Shown here one piece after another: positions 41,593 to 50,022 of a stretch of 60,594 nt of DNA. The notes beneath the pieces are model-generated. The model did not search any database. It was given only the letters and a program-made list of their open reading frames with translations, and was not told the origin of the DNA. Within the stretch, counting starts at the first letter, position 1; each line of letters opens with the position of its first letter. A program made the translations under genes and the position numbers. The stretch lies in contig JAFTHU010000002.1 of the NCBI GenBank assembly GCA_017457215.1, positions 1-60,594 of the forward strand, given 5' to 3'. This DNA comes from Clostridia bacterium. Its GTDB lineage: Bacteria; Bacillota; Clostridia; Christensenellales; Borkfalkiaceae.

Positions 41593-43512
41593 TTATTTCA
41601 GCAGATTGATAAACACGCCGCCGACAACGCTTCGCGCGCGGAACATGCGGTGATCCGCCGTTTTGGAATAATGCCAATCGGTGAAAGGTACGCGGTCAAA
41701 CGTTTCGTTTATCATATTCACAATGCTTTGGCATATCGCGTCGAAATATGCTTTATCGTCGCAGATACGGGTCGAGAACATCATCCATTCCGTTTTGGTA
41801 TAATCGGAGCGGCAATCGAGAGGCACGCCGTAACGGTTGAGCTTAGAGAGATAGGTTTTTATTTCTTGCCGTTTTATTTTCTCGGAAAAAAGATTATATC
41901 CAAGCACGCTGTCCCATGCGAGGTTGTATTTTATGCTCCAACTGTCGGGAAGGTCAAAGGAAAGGCGTGTGCTGCCGTGGCTTGCTTTTGCGTCAATTTC
42001 CCATTGCGCGGCGTATTTTTTAGCGATTTGCAGATACGAGTCGTCGCCCGAAAGCTCCGCATATGCCGCAATGCCGAGGATAGCTTTCACGCTGAGGTTG
42101 CAGTTGCGGGCAAGATGTCCTGCAAAATCGTCCGTGCAAAGTTGATTTGCGGGGTCGTATCCAAACTCGACGAGGTAATCTGCCCAACTCTTTAAAAGTG
42201 TTTTGTATTCTTCAAACAAAGACTGCTTGCCCGAGTATTTTTTTACTGCCGCCAAGCAAATGAGCATATTACCCGCTTCTTCGATGGGCATTTGATCTTG
42301 TGCGGTCTGGGCGCCGATGCTTTTGTGTTCGCCGTTGAAATATAAAACGTCCGCGCTGTAAAATTGTCCGTTTGCGATGGGGTATTGTCCAAGGTCGTGC
42401 GGGGTAAAATCAAAATTCCAATACGCCGAGCTTGCATATTTCAAGATGGGACGGAGCATTCCGTTTACGAGTTCCGGATTAAATTTTAAATACAGCGGCA
42501 CGCTGGGGTGGGTAACGTCCAACGTTGCGATACAGCCGTTAGAATCGTTTTCTTTGGAGAGGAATAAAAGATTTCCGTCCGTATCCGATACCAACTTGTG
42601 CGCGGAAATCGATTGACGGTACGCCAGCGCCGTAATGTTTTTATAATTTTCGCCAAGCGCCGCCGTTTCTTTCGTCAGCGACTCGTCAAATTTATCGCAA
42701 AGTTTTTTAATTTCGGGATATTCGCGTATCGCCGCCGCAACCATATCTTCGAAAGATTTAAAATATTTGGTATAATATTCGTCGAGCTGTTTTCCCAGAT
42801 ATTCAACGGCTTTGATTTCGTCGTAAGCGAGGGTAATAACGCCTTCCGTTTCATTTTTTACCGTGAAGAGAAACGCTGCGTCGAAATAGGGATTGTAAAT
42901 ATTGTTGATAGGCAAGGATTCCACTTTGTAGGTGTCGTCGTTGATTTTGCCAACTTTCGCGTCTTTATCGCACAGATGAAGATATCCCCAATCTATCATA
43001 ACGTTGTCCCCCGATTGTGCTAAAGGCGATTGGTAAGCGTTTCCGCAGCAAAGGGAAAACGGGGTCTTTTTAACGACGACGTTTTGGTTGCGGTTGTTAA
43101 CGCATCCGCGCGTGCTGATGCCGAATAAAAATCGCACGGTTTCGTCGCATTTTTTCTCGATTTTATAGGAAACGTAACTGACGGGACGGGACAGAATATC
43201 GATACGGTCAAGAAGCAAAGGGCTTGTAAAAGTCAGCTGCAATTTTACAAGCTCATTTTCAAATTCGTATATCGTACTCGTCGGAGTGATTTTAACGTCC
43301 CTTTGATAAATGCGGGAACGAATAAGTGAGCCGTTGGGGTTGAATCCCGCGACGGTATAATAGTTATTGCCTACGTACACGCCGGCTTCGATGGGGCAAA
43401 GTTTGCCCGACCAATGTTCCGTGGGACGGGAATAAAGCGCGTCGCTGCACGACCAAACGGAAAAAAAAGGGTCGACGGTAATCAGAGGAATGGCAGCTGG
43501 TCTAAATTTCAT
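41593..43512 (-). CDS. Glutaminase-A-like protein (DUF5127/DUF4965/DUF1793)
   Basis: A 639-residue protein without a signal peptide. The N-terminal beta domain begins PAAIPLITVDPFFSVWS, typical of this family. An alpha/alpha-toroid C-terminal part has DFTPHDLGQYPIANG, EEAGNMLI and DSVLGYNLF. The family includes fungal GtaA glutaminase and many uncharacterised gut proteins with a glycosidase-like fold. It is divergent from an AraC regulator whose family often senses sugars, so carbohydrate processing is at least as likely as glutamine hydrolysis. Start behind AGGAGA. Confidence 0.85.
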   Translation of the reverse strand: MKFRPAAIPLITVDPFFSVWSCSDALYSRPTEHWSGKLCPIEAGVYVGNNYYTVAGFNPNGSLIRSRIYQRDVKITPTSTIYEFENELVKLQLTFTSPLLLDRIDILSRPVSYVSYKIEKKCDETVRFLFGISTRGCVNNRNQNVVVKKTPFSLCCGNAYQSPLAQSGDNVMIDWGYLHLCDKDAKVGKINDDTYKVESLPINNIYNPYFDAAFLFTVKNETEGVITLAYDEIKAVEYLGKQLDEYYTKYFKSFEDMVAAAIREYPEIKKLCDKFDESLTKETAALGENYKNITALAYRQSISAHKLVSDTDGNLLFLSKENDSNGCIATLDVTHPSVPLYLKFNPELVNGMLRPILKYASSAYWNFDFTPHDLGQYPIANGQFYSADVLYFNGEHKSIGAQTAQDQMPIEEAGNMLICLAAVKKYSGKQSLFEEYKTLLKSWADYLVEFGYDPANQLCTDDFAGHLARNCNLSVKAILGIAAYAELSGDDSYLQIAKKYAAQWEIDAKASHGSTRLSFDLPDSWSIKYNLAWDSVLGYNLFSEKIKRQEIKTYLSKLNRYGVPLDCRSDYTKTEWMMFSTRICDDKAYFDAICQSIVNMINETFDRVPFTDWHYSKTADHRMFRARSVVGGVFINLLK

Positions 43513-43542
43513 AATATTTCTCCTAAATTTTATTTTTTAGTA

Positions 43543-43584
43543 TTGACTTTGCTTTATTATACTGTTATAATAATCTTAAAACAA
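43543..43584. promoter_or_regulatory. Overlapping divergent promoters of the glutaminase-like and araC genes
   Basis: Plus: TTGACT at 43543-43548 and TATAAT at 43566-43571. Minus: TTGTTT (43584-43579) and TATAAT (43561-43556). Both spacers are 17 nt, so the two promoters occlude each other. Confidence 0.65.
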
Positions 43585-43604
43585 TAGAAAAAATAATTAA
43601 AAAA

Positions 43605-44459
43605 ATGTGGAAAACAAGCATGCAGGAAGAAATTTATCACATATATCAAAAGGGAAAAATTAAAGAACTTATTCAATTTACCATTTGCGGAACCACTTTT
43701 CCCGATAAGAAATACGAAATCAGCCGCCCGAATTCGGAGACGGCTTGTATTGAATATATCGAGGAGGGAAGCGGAACGGTATATTTGGATGAGAAACGCT
43801 TTTTTCCCGTTGCGGGAGATAGTTATTTTTTGGCGGAGGGTAAAGACCAATATTATTTTTCCGATAGGGAACAGCCTTGGAAAAAGCATTTTGTGAATGT
43901 TTCGGGAAAACTGCTTAAATTCCTTGTGGAGGGGTACGGCTTGCAGGGCATTTCGCACTTCAAAGGTTTATCCATCGGGGAAGAGATAAAGCGAGTAATA
44001 GAAATTGTGAAGAATAGCGAAGAAGATTGCAGTTTGCAACTAATAGCTATTTTAAACGAAATATTTTTAAAAATGTACTGCCATATAAAAGAGGAGAAAG
44101 AGGGACGGCAGGATGTCGCGGCGGAAATGCGGGATTTTTTGGATACACAAATCACTTCTAAATTTTGTATGGCGGAGCTATGTAAATATGTGGCGAAATC
44201 GGAATCGCAAGCGATACGGATTTTTAAAAACGCCTACGGGATTACACCGTACGCTTATCTCTTGAATAAGAAAATGGAATTTGCAAAAAATTTGTTGAGT
44301 AGCACAGACCTTTCTATAAAAGAAATATCTGAAAAACTCTGTTTTTCGGACGAATATTATTTTTCCAACCTTTTCAAAGTGAAGACCTCTTCGTCGCCGT
44401 CGGCATACCGAAAAAAAGTGCGCGAAAGTGCGAACAAATCAGCTTTTGTATATAATTGA
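43605..44459 (+). CDS. AraC-family transcriptional regulator
   Basis: A 284-residue protein. The N-terminal cupin-like sensor (about 20-130) is followed by two C-terminal HTHs (about 185-275), with the CFSDEYYFSNLFKVKTSSSPSAYRK signature split over two helices. It probably activates the divergent glutaminase-like gene in response to a sugar or related ligand. No ribosome site is obvious at ATG 43605; ATG 43620, with GGAAA before it, is an alternative start. Its 3' end carries the -10 of the downstream RNA candidate. Confidence 0.9.
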   Translation: MWKTSMQEEIYHIYQKGKIKELIQFTICGTTFPDKKYEISRPNSETACIEYIEEGSGTVYLDEKRFFPVAGDSYFLAEGKDQYYFSDREQPWKKHFVNVSGKLLKFLVEGYGLQGISHFKGLSIGEEIKRVIEIVKNSEEDCSLQLIAILNEIFLKMYCHIKEEKEGRQDVAAEMRDFLDTQITSKFCMAELCKYVAKSESQAIRIFKNAYGITPYAYLLNKKMEFAKNLLSSTDLSIKEISEKLCFSDEYYFSNLFKVKTSSSPSAYRKKVRESANKSAFVYN

Positions 44460-44460
44460 C

Positions 44461-44735
44461 GGCGATAGGAAACGCCAAGCGGACAGACCGTATCCGTCTA
44501 TGTATAGGAACGGGGAAACGGGACGAATGCGCGCCCGCGGACAATGAAAGGGATTTCTGCTTTGAACGAAGACGGCGGGGGATAGGGCAACGCCTTGCGT
44601 AGGTAACGTCTTCAACGTCAGCTATTGGGGTGAAATCTCCGTGGTTTGAACTTTTGTAGCGTTGATGCGCTTATCAAAGATGAAATCATAAGCGAAAACC
44701 GCTTGCGGGAAAGAAAATGTGCAAGCGGTTTTTCT
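44461..44735 (+). ncRNA. Candidate large structured non-coding RNA
   Basis: About 275 nt with no protein frame, from a TATAAT (44451-44456, weak -35) to a strong terminator. Helices seen: GGCG/CGCC (44461-44476), GCGGA/TCTGC with an inner AAT/ATT near 44538-44560, GAAGAC/GTCTTC (44568-44613) enclosing GGCG/CGCC, TCAACG/CGTTGA (44612-44665) enclosing GGGG/CTCC, and CGCTTAT/ATAAGCG (44668-44694). The terminator is a 12-bp AAAACCGCTTGC/GCAAGCGGTTTT (44695-44732). Unpaired A-rich purine loops resemble conserved Clostridia RNAs such as raiA, but I cannot confirm any family. A promoter for the next gene starts just after, so this is a separate transcript. Confidence 0.6.
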
Positions 44736-44745
44736 TTGTTACGAC

Positions 44746-44774
44746 TTGACAACAGCGTACGGCAGTGGTATAAT
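44746..44774 (+). promoter_or_regulatory. Promoter of the pseudouridine synthase gene
   Basis: TTGACA at 44746-44751, a 17-nt spacer, TATAAT at 44769-44774. Confidence 0.8.
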
Positions 44775-44804
44775 GATTGCAAAAGAAGAAAGGCGAAAAA
44801 GATA

Positions 44805-45851
44805 ATGAGAATCAAGGCAAAAACAGGCGAAAAACCGAGAAATGAAAAACTGTCCGTTGCAGGCGCGAATCGCTTGAAAAAGGGGCAAAAAACGCCCGAA
44901 AGGATAGAACGGGTAAACGGCGCGCCCGTATATACGGCGATATACAAAGTAAATCACAGCGAAGAATTGTTAGAGTTTTTGCTTCGTAAATGCAATACGT
45001 CGAGAAATAACGTTAAATCGTTACTTGTACGGAAGCAAGTGCTGGTGAATGGACGAGTGGTAACGCAGTATAATTTTATGCTTGCCAAGGACGACGAGGT
45101 GAAGCTTTCCCGCAGACCGGTAAAAGATGGGGTAACGGCAATGCAACCCGTGAAAACGGCGCGCGGCGCAAAAGCGCCCGTAAAGCCGAATTTTTCTTTA
45201 CGGGATATAAAAATTATATACGAGGACGAAGATTTTGTGGCGATTGACAAACCTGCGGGCTTGCTTTCGGTGGAGAGTGATAAAGAACGGGAATGCGCCT
45301 ACGGGTATGTAACCGATTATTTGCAAATGCGGGATAAAAACGCGCGGGCGTTCGTGTTGCACCGTATCGACAAAGAAACTTCGGGCGTGTTGATTTTTGC
45401 CAAAGATATAAAAGTGCATTCTATGTTGAAAATGCATTGGAACGAGCAAGTGCAAACGCGGGAATATTATGCGGTTGCCGAGGGGATATTCGAAAAGAAA
45501 GCGGATACGCTGACGGCGTATTTGAAAGAAAACGTAAACAATTTGGTTTACGTAACGAACGATCCGACGGGACAAAAAGCGATTACCCATTACGAAGTAT
45601 TGAAAGAAAACGCGCAATATTCACTGTTACGGGTGAAAATTGATACGGGCAGAAAGAACCAAATCCGCGCGCAGATGAAAGCTCTGGGACATTCTGTCGT
45701 CGGTGATGACAAATACGGCAGCGGCAACAAAAATCCTTTGGACAGATTGGGGTTGCATGCGTCGAAGTTGGAATTTATTCATCCTGCGACAAAGGAACTG
45801 ATATCCATTACAGCGGGTGTGCCTGCGGCGTTTCGCACGTTGTTTTGTTGA
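44805..45851 (+). CDS. RluA-family pseudouridine synthase
   Basis: A 348-residue enzyme. The N-terminal ~45 residues are basic, an S4 RNA-binding domain spans about 47-105 (LLRKCNTSRNNVKSLL), and the catalytic domain has LHRIDKETSGVLIFAKD with the catalytic Asp near 190 and GRKNQIRAQMKALGHSVVGD near 285. It isomerises uridine in rRNA or tRNA; the site is unclear. I start at ATG 44805 because the strong promoter at 44746-44774 would begin the message just before it, excluding the upstream in-frame start. luxS follows closely. Confidence 0.92.
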   Translation: MRIKAKTGEKPRNEKLSVAGANRLKKGQKTPERIERVNGAPVYTAIYKVNHSEELLEFLLRKCNTSRNNVKSLLVRKQVLVNGRVVTQYNFMLAKDDEVKLSRRPVKDGVTAMQPVKTARGAKAPVKPNFSLRDIKIIYEDEDFVAIDKPAGLLSVESDKERECAYGYVTDYLQMRDKNARAFVLHRIDKETSGVLIFAKDIKVHSMLKMHWNEQVQTREYYAVAEGIFEKKADTLTAYLKENVNNLVYVTNDPTGQKAITHYEVLKENAQYSLLRVKIDTGRKNQIRAQMKALGHSVVGDDKYGSGNKNPLDRLGLHASKLEFIHPATKELISITAGVPAAFRTLFC

Positions 45852-45866
45852 AAATAGGAGAGATAG

Positions 45867-46325
45867 ATGAAAAAGATAGCAAGCTTTACCGTCAACCACG
45901 ATACTTTGGAAAAGGGTATGTATATATCCCGAATCGACGGGGATGTAGTTACCTACGATATCCGCATGAAAAAGCCGAACGGCGGCGATTATTTTCAAAT
46001 GAGCGCGGCGCACACGTTAGAGCATTTGTTTGCGACGTACGCGCGTAACAGCGTTTGGGGAAAGGACGTCGTATACGTAGGGCCTATGGGGTGCAGAACG
46101 GGCTTTTATCTGCTTGTCCGCGATAACGTATCGCACAGCCAAGCGATTGCTTTGGTACAAGAGAGTATGGCGTTCGCGCGGGATTTTACGGGGGATATTC
46201 CCGGAAATAAAAAGGAAGAATGCGGCAATTATCTCGACCATGATTTGGCGGGAGCAAAAGCACTCGGCGAAGATATGTGCGAAGTATTAAAAAATTGGAC
46301 GGTTGCCGATTTAAAATATAAATAA
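45867..46325 (+). CDS. luxS: S-ribosylhomocysteine lyase
   Basis: A 152-residue enzyme. The zinc motif is H49-T-L-E-H53 with C119 (EECGNYLDHDL) as third ligand; C76 in GPMGCRTGF is the catalytic Cys. It cleaves S-ribosylhomocysteine to homocysteine and DPD, the precursor of autoinducer-2, in the activated methyl cycle. It starts 15 bases after the pseudouridine synthase gene behind AGGAGAG. No pfs gene is nearby. All catalytic residues are present. Confidence 0.97.
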   Translation: MKKIASFTVNHDTLEKGMYISRIDGDVVTYDIRMKKPNGGDYFQMSAAHTLEHLFATYARNSVWGKDVVYVGPMGCRTGFYLLVRDNVSHSQAIALVQESMAFARDFTGDIPGNKKEECGNYLDHDLAGAKALGEDMCEVLKNWTVADLKYK

Positions 46326-46354
46326 TTTATAATATAAAGAAAGGAGAAAAAATT

Positions 46355-46873
46355 ATGGACGCAATACAAAATATGCTCACGCGCAAAAGCGTAAAAAAAT
46401 ATAAAGCGGACACAGTGCCGAAAGAATTGTTGGATAAAATCATCGAGGCGGGGTTGAAAGCGCCTTCGGGATTGAATAAACAAGCGCCTATTATTTTGGC
46501 GGTAACGGATAAAAAAGTGCGCGACGAACTTTCTGCGGATAATATGGTAAGGGACCCTTTCCACCGCGCCGACCCTTTCTACGGTGCGCCCGCCGTTTTG
46601 GTAGTGCTTGCGGATAAGAGCGCGTCGACCTACCTTTACGACGGTTCGCTCGTTATGGAAAACATGTTACTTGCCGCACATGCGTTGGGGCTTGGTGCAT
46701 GTTGGATTCACCGCGCAAAGGAAACGTTTGAACTGCCGAAGTGGAAAGCATTTTTAAAAGAGCTTGGTATCGAGGGCGAATACGAGGGGATTGGAAACTG
46801 TATCGTTGGATATGCAGACGCAGAACCGCAAGAAAAACCCCGCCGCGAAAACCGCGTTTATTACGTGGAATAA
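46355..46873 (+). CDS. Nitroreductase-family flavoprotein
   Basis: A 172-residue FMN protein. RKSVKKYKADTVP near the N-terminus, EAGLKAPSGLNKQAP for FMN binding, MENMLLAAHALGLGACWI near 110, and GNCIVGYADAEPQEKPRR near the end are standard. It probably reduces quinones, nitro compounds or disulfides with NAD(P)H. It is followed by a BFD-type ferredoxin gene and stands at the head of a redox-protein stretch. The ribosome site is AAAGGAG. Confidence 0.9.
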   Translation: MDAIQNMLTRKSVKKYKADTVPKELLDKIIEAGLKAPSGLNKQAPIILAVTDKKVRDELSADNMVRDPFHRADPFYGAPAVLVVLADKSASTYLYDGSLVMENMLLAAHALGLGACWIHRAKETFELPKWKAFLKELGIEGEYEGIGNCIVGYADAEPQEKPRRENRVYYVE

Positions 46874-46911
46874 TCAATAAAGATAAAAAACTGTTTTGAA
46901 AGGAGAAAAAT

Positions 46912-47103
46912 ATGGAAAACAAAATCATTTGTAATTGTAAACAAGTATCTGTAGCGGATATTGAAAAGGCTTTGCACGAACACAGCCATTTTGCGGACGT
47001 GGAAAAAGCGTTTAAAGAAGTGCAGGCGGCTACCCATTGTTCGACGGGATGTGGAGGCTGCTACGAAAAAGTGTTGGATACTATTTCCGATTTGATGAAT
47101 TAA
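46912..47103 (+). CDS. BFD-like [2Fe-2S] protein
   Basis: A 63-residue protein with CNCKQVS at the N-terminus (C7, C9) and HCSTGCGGCYEKV near 43. The four-Cys layout matches bacterioferritin-associated ferredoxin and the BFD domains of nitrite reductases. It likely passes electrons in a redox or iron-release step. It sits 38 bases after the nitroreductase behind AAAGGAG, so the two may be partners. Confidence 0.85.
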   Translation: MENKIICNCKQVSVADIEKALHEHSHFADVEKAFKEVQAATHCSTGCGGCYEKVLDTISDLMN

Positions 47104-47127
47104 GATAAGAAAAAACGAAAGTCAGTT

Positions 47128-47937
47128 ATGCAAGCGGGAATTTCTACGGCGTCACTGTTTATGCGAAAATACAATGAAGAGGCGTTGCCTCTCTTAAACG
47201 AACTCGGCGTGAAAACGGCGGAAGTGTTTTTGACGTCCTTTTCCGAATACGGCAAAGAGTTTGGGGAGATCCTCGCGCAAAAAAAGGGGGATTTGCATAT
47301 CAATTCCGTCCATGATTTAAACACGGAATTTGAACCCCAGCTTTTTTCTCTGCATCCTCGCGTCAAGGCAGACGCGTATGGATGGTTGGATAAGGTATTA
47401 GAGGGCGCAAACGCTTTAGGCGCTCCCTATTATACTTTTCACGGTACTTCGCGGGTAAAGCGGGCGTCGCGTTCGGGAAAGAACGACGATTTTCCGTCCA
47501 TGATAAAAGGCTTTGCCCAGCTGACGGCGCATTGTCAAGCCCACGGCGTTACGCTGTGCTTGGAAAACGTGGAATGGTCCACGTACAACCGAGTGGGCGT
47601 ATTTTCAAAAATTGCACAAGCCGTACCGCATCTTCGCGGAGTTTTGGATATCAAACAAGCCCGCATTTCCGAATATCCCTATGAAGAATATTTACAAGAA
47701 ATGGGGGAACGGTTGGCTTACGTTCATATTTCCGACGTGGACGGGCAGGGACGGATATGTTTGCCGGGAAAAGGGATTTTCGATTTTGAAACCTTGGTAA
47801 AACGTTTAAAGGACATAGGTTTTAACGGCGCGCTGCTTACCGAAGTTTATAAAAATGACTATGCGGAAATACAAGAATTGAAAACTGCCTGTGATTATGT
47901 GAACGAAATTTTATATAAATTTGATTGCGATAAATAA
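47128..47937 (+). CDS. Sugar phosphate isomerase/epimerase family (AP endonuclease 2-like TIM barrel)
   Basis: A 269-residue TIM barrel. Strands carry HINSVHDLN, YYTFHGTS, LCLENVEW, GVLDIKQAR, YVHISDVDG and LLTEVY, whose His/Glu/Asp residues give the metal site of xylose-isomerase-like enzymes. The sugar substrate is unknown. The ribosome site is weak. It lies 24 bases after the BFD gene and may simply be co-transcribed. Confidence 0.85.
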   Translation: MQAGISTASLFMRKYNEEALPLLNELGVKTAEVFLTSFSEYGKEFGEILAQKKGDLHINSVHDLNTEFEPQLFSLHPRVKADAYGWLDKVLEGANALGAPYYTFHGTSRVKRASRSGKNDDFPSMIKGFAQLTAHCQAHGVTLCLENVEWSTYNRVGVFSKIAQAVPHLRGVLDIKQARISEYPYEEYLQEMGERLAYVHISDVDGQGRICLPGKGIFDFETLVKRLKDIGFNGALLTEVYKNDYAEIQELKTACDYVNEILYKFDCDK

Positions 47938-47964
47938 TTTTTTTTATTTTTTTGCATAAAACTA

Positions 47965-48013
47965 TTGACAAGGGAAAAAAACTGTGCTATTCTATAAATA
48001 GGATTTAATCCTA
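47965..48013 (+). promoter_or_regulatory. Promoter and palindromic operator of the desulfoferrodoxin gene
   Basis: TTGACA at 47965-47970, a 17-nt spacer, TATTCT at 47988-47993. A perfect 15-base palindrome TAGGATT-T-AATCCTA at 47999-48013 covers the likely start site, fitting a repressor that responds to oxidative stress. It does not match PerR or Fur boxes closely. Confidence 0.65.
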
Positions 48014-48036
48014 ATAAATGAAATGAGGTAATAACA

Positions 48037-48390
48037 ATGTTAAGAGTGTATCAATGTGAAAAATGCAAAAAGACAATCGTATCGAAAGAAGAATTGAAAT
48101 TAGAGGGCTGGGTAGAGCTTGTAGCGGGCAGTACGGACGCGGCGCAAGAAAAGCACGTGCCCGTTGTAACAAAGAAGTGTAAGACGGTGCAGGTAGACGT
48201 TGGCAGCGTATCCCATCCTATGACGGCGGAACATTTGATTGAATGGGTGGCTTTGGAAACGGAGCAAGGCTATCAAATTAAATATTTGGCGGCAGAAGCT
48301 GCGCCCAAGTGTACGTTCACATTGGCGGACGGAGACAAGGCGGTGGCGGTATACGCATATTGCAACCTGCACGGTTTGTGGACAAATTAA
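48037..48390 (+). CDS. Desulfoferrodoxin-type superoxide reductase
   Basis: A 117-residue protein. The catalytic iron ligands are all visible: H40 (EKHVP), H60 (SHPM), H66 (EHLIEW), C109 and H112 (CNLHGLW). It reduces superoxide to peroxide without making oxygen, a hallmark of anaerobes. At the N-terminus only one Cys pair is present (C7, C10); the second Cys pair of the structural rubredoxin-like iron site is missing, so center I is incomplete. It has its own promoter and palindromic operator. A flavin reductase-rubredoxin gene, a plausible electron donor, follows. Confidence 0.93.
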   Translation: MLRVYQCEKCKKTIVSKEELKLEGWVELVAGSTDAAQEKHVPVVTKKCKTVQVDVGSVSHPMTAEHLIEWVALETEQGYQIKYLAAEAAPKCTFTLADGDKAVAVYAYCNLHGLWTN

Positions 48391-48507
48391 TCTCGCGGCG
48401 AGTTTTACCATCTAGCCGTGCGTATTTATAATATGCTTTTGGGGTTGAGGAACGCTGCGGAATTTTATTAAAGAAACAAAAAATAAACTCTGTTTAGGAG
48501 AACAATT

Positions 48508-49137
48508 ATGATAGAAAAAGAGGCAATGTATTCCATTTCATACGGCTTATATATGCTGACGACAACGGATGGAGAAAGACAAAACGGGTGTATCGTAAAT
48601 ACGGTGTCTATGATTACCGATAACCCCAAGCGTATCGTTGTGTTTGTTAACAAGGCGAACTATTCGGAAGAGCTTTTGAAAAAGACGGGCGTTTTCAACG
48701 TGTCCGTGCTTTCCGAGAGCGTGCCGTTTGAAATTTTCAAACAGTTTGGCTTTGTTTCGGGACGGGATACCGATAAATTTGCGGGCGCGCAATACCCCAA
48801 GAGTGAAAACGGACTCTATTATTTGCCTCAATATGCCAATGCGGTAATCAGCGCGAAAGTGGTGGACAGTTACGATTACGGTACGCATACTCTTTTCGTT
48901 GCGGAAGTAACGGAAGCGAAGAAACTTTCGGAAGAAAATTCGGTAACGTACGCGTATTATCAAAGCCATATCAAACCCAAGCCCGACGCGCCCAAAGCGG
49001 AAGAAAAATCCGCTAACGGCAAGCATAAATGGGTATGTAAGATTTGCGGTTACGTACACGAGGGAGAAGAACTTCCCGACGATTTTATTTGTCCTTGGTG
49101 TAAGCATCCCGCAAGCGACTTTGAACAAGTATCTTAA
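48508..49137 (+). CDS. Flavin reductase domain fused to rubredoxin (high-molecular-weight rubredoxin)
   Basis: A 209-residue fusion. Residues 1-155 are an FMN-binding flavin reductase-like domain (NGCIVNTVSMITDNPKRIVV). Residues 172-209 are a rubredoxin with CKICGY and CPWCKHPAS, the four iron ligands. In anaerobes this protein carries electrons from NADH to flavodiiron proteins or superoxide reductase. It follows desulfoferrodoxin by about 117 bases, so the two form an oxygen-defence pair. The ribosome site is AGGAG. Confidence 0.93.
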   Translation: MIEKEAMYSISYGLYMLTTTDGERQNGCIVNTVSMITDNPKRIVVFVNKANYSEELLKKTGVFNVSVLSESVPFEIFKQFGFVSGRDTDKFAGAQYPKSENGLYYLPQYANAVISAKVVDSYDYGTHTLFVAEVTEAKKLSEENSVTYAYYQSHIKPKPDAPKAEEKSANGKHKWVCKICGYVHEGEELPDDFICPWCKHPASDFEQVS

Positions 49138-49235
49138 TTTCGGCAAATAGAACGTCCGTTCGACAAATATTTTCTTGGGAAAGAATAAAAAACGGAAAAA
49201 AGCGGAAAAAGGTTGCAAAAACGGCAAAAAAAGAC

Positions 49236-49264
49236 TTGACACTTTTCCTTTGAGTTGCTATAAT
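49236..49264 (+). promoter_or_regulatory. Promoter of rpsU
   Basis: TTGACA at 49236-49241, a 17-nt spacer, TATAAT at 49259-49264. Confidence 0.8.
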
Positions 49265-49308
49265 TACGAGGTAATCGAAAAATGCAGCGGCAAAGGTAGG
49301 TGAAAAGA

Positions 49309-49485
49309 ATGTCCACGGTTAAAGTTGGTGAAAACGAAAACGTTGAAAGCGCATTGCGCCGTTTCAAGAGAAAGTGTTCCCGCGACGGTATCCTCGGCGA
49401 TTTGAGAAAGAAGGAATTTTATGAGAAACCTTCCGTAAGAAGAAAGAAGAAGTCCGAAGCTGCCAGAAAGAGAAGCAGAAACTAA
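49309..49485 (+). CDS. rpsU: Ribosomal protein S21
   Basis: A 58-residue basic protein. [20 protein letters not shown] and [18 protein letters not shown] are typical of S21. It binds the 16S rRNA 3' end region and aids mRNA recognition. I use ATG 49309; a GTG three codons earlier coincides with the ribosome site. It is a single gene with a strong promoter and a terminator directly after the stop. Confidence 0.97.
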   Translation: MSTVKVGENENVESALRRFKRKCSRDGILGDLRKKEFYEKPSVRRKKKSEAARKRSRN

Positions 49486-49490
49486 AACAC

Positions 49491-49520
49491 AAAAGAGCTC
49501 ACGATACCGTGGGCTCTTTT
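49491..49520 (+). terminator. Terminator of rpsU
   Basis: A 13-position stem AAAAGAGCTCACG/CGTGGGCTCTTTT with an ATAC loop. Confidence 0.8.
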
Positions 49521-49553
49521 CATTTGTCGAAATGGATAGGAGGGTGTATAATT

Positions 49554-49964
49554 ATGTCGAAAGAAGCATCGGGAAACAAGCATACGTTGCGGGAAGAAGC
49601 GCGCAAGGCGAAACTTCGTATCAAGAGCGGGTTTTGGGCAGATTGTCAAAACGATATGCAAGATAAGTTGGAGCGGGCGCGGGCGCAAGGGCTGAACGAG
49701 AGCAAGGCGGGGCGGTATTTCGCCGCGCAGGTAACGGCGAAGGTAGAGGGTAAAAAAGAGGACGAATTTTACCTGCGCGTAAAAGAAATGCTCTTATCCG
49801 AGGGGGAAGTAAGCGACGCAATCGGGCGGCTGACAGACAAGGAATATTACGCCACGTTATCCTATGAAGAAAAGCAACGCTACACGCTGACAATCAGTGA
49901 AAAATATTTACGGGCATTAGAACGTTTCCGTGCCGAATGCGAATTTGAAACGCTGGTGAAATAG
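49554..49964 (+). CDS. Hypothetical helical protein
   Basis: A 136-residue, highly charged protein predicted mostly helical (TLREEARKAKLRIKSGFW; LERARAQGLNESKAGRYF). No signal, membrane segment or known motif. It starts at ATG 49554 behind AGGAGGG; the in-frame upstream ATG would fall in the rpsU terminator. Its position after rpsU may give low read-through expression. I do not recognise the family. Confidence 0.7.
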   Translation: MSKEASGNKHTLREEARKAKLRIKSGFWADCQNDMQDKLERARAQGLNESKAGRYFAAQVTAKVEGKKEDEFYLRVKEMLLSEGEVSDAIGRLTDKEYYATLSYEEKQRYTLTISEKYLRALERFRAECEFETLVK

Positions 49965-49989
49965 GCGATACGGCGGCGCAATACGCAAA

Positions 49990-50021
49990 AAATAATCCCC
50001 CTGCCTATCAGCGGGGGGATT
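49990..50021 (-). terminator. Terminator of the minus-strand xre gene
   Basis: Stem AATCCCCC/GGGGGATT (49994-50021), with a T-rich run on the minus strand after it. Confidence 0.7.
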
Positions 50022-50022
50022 G

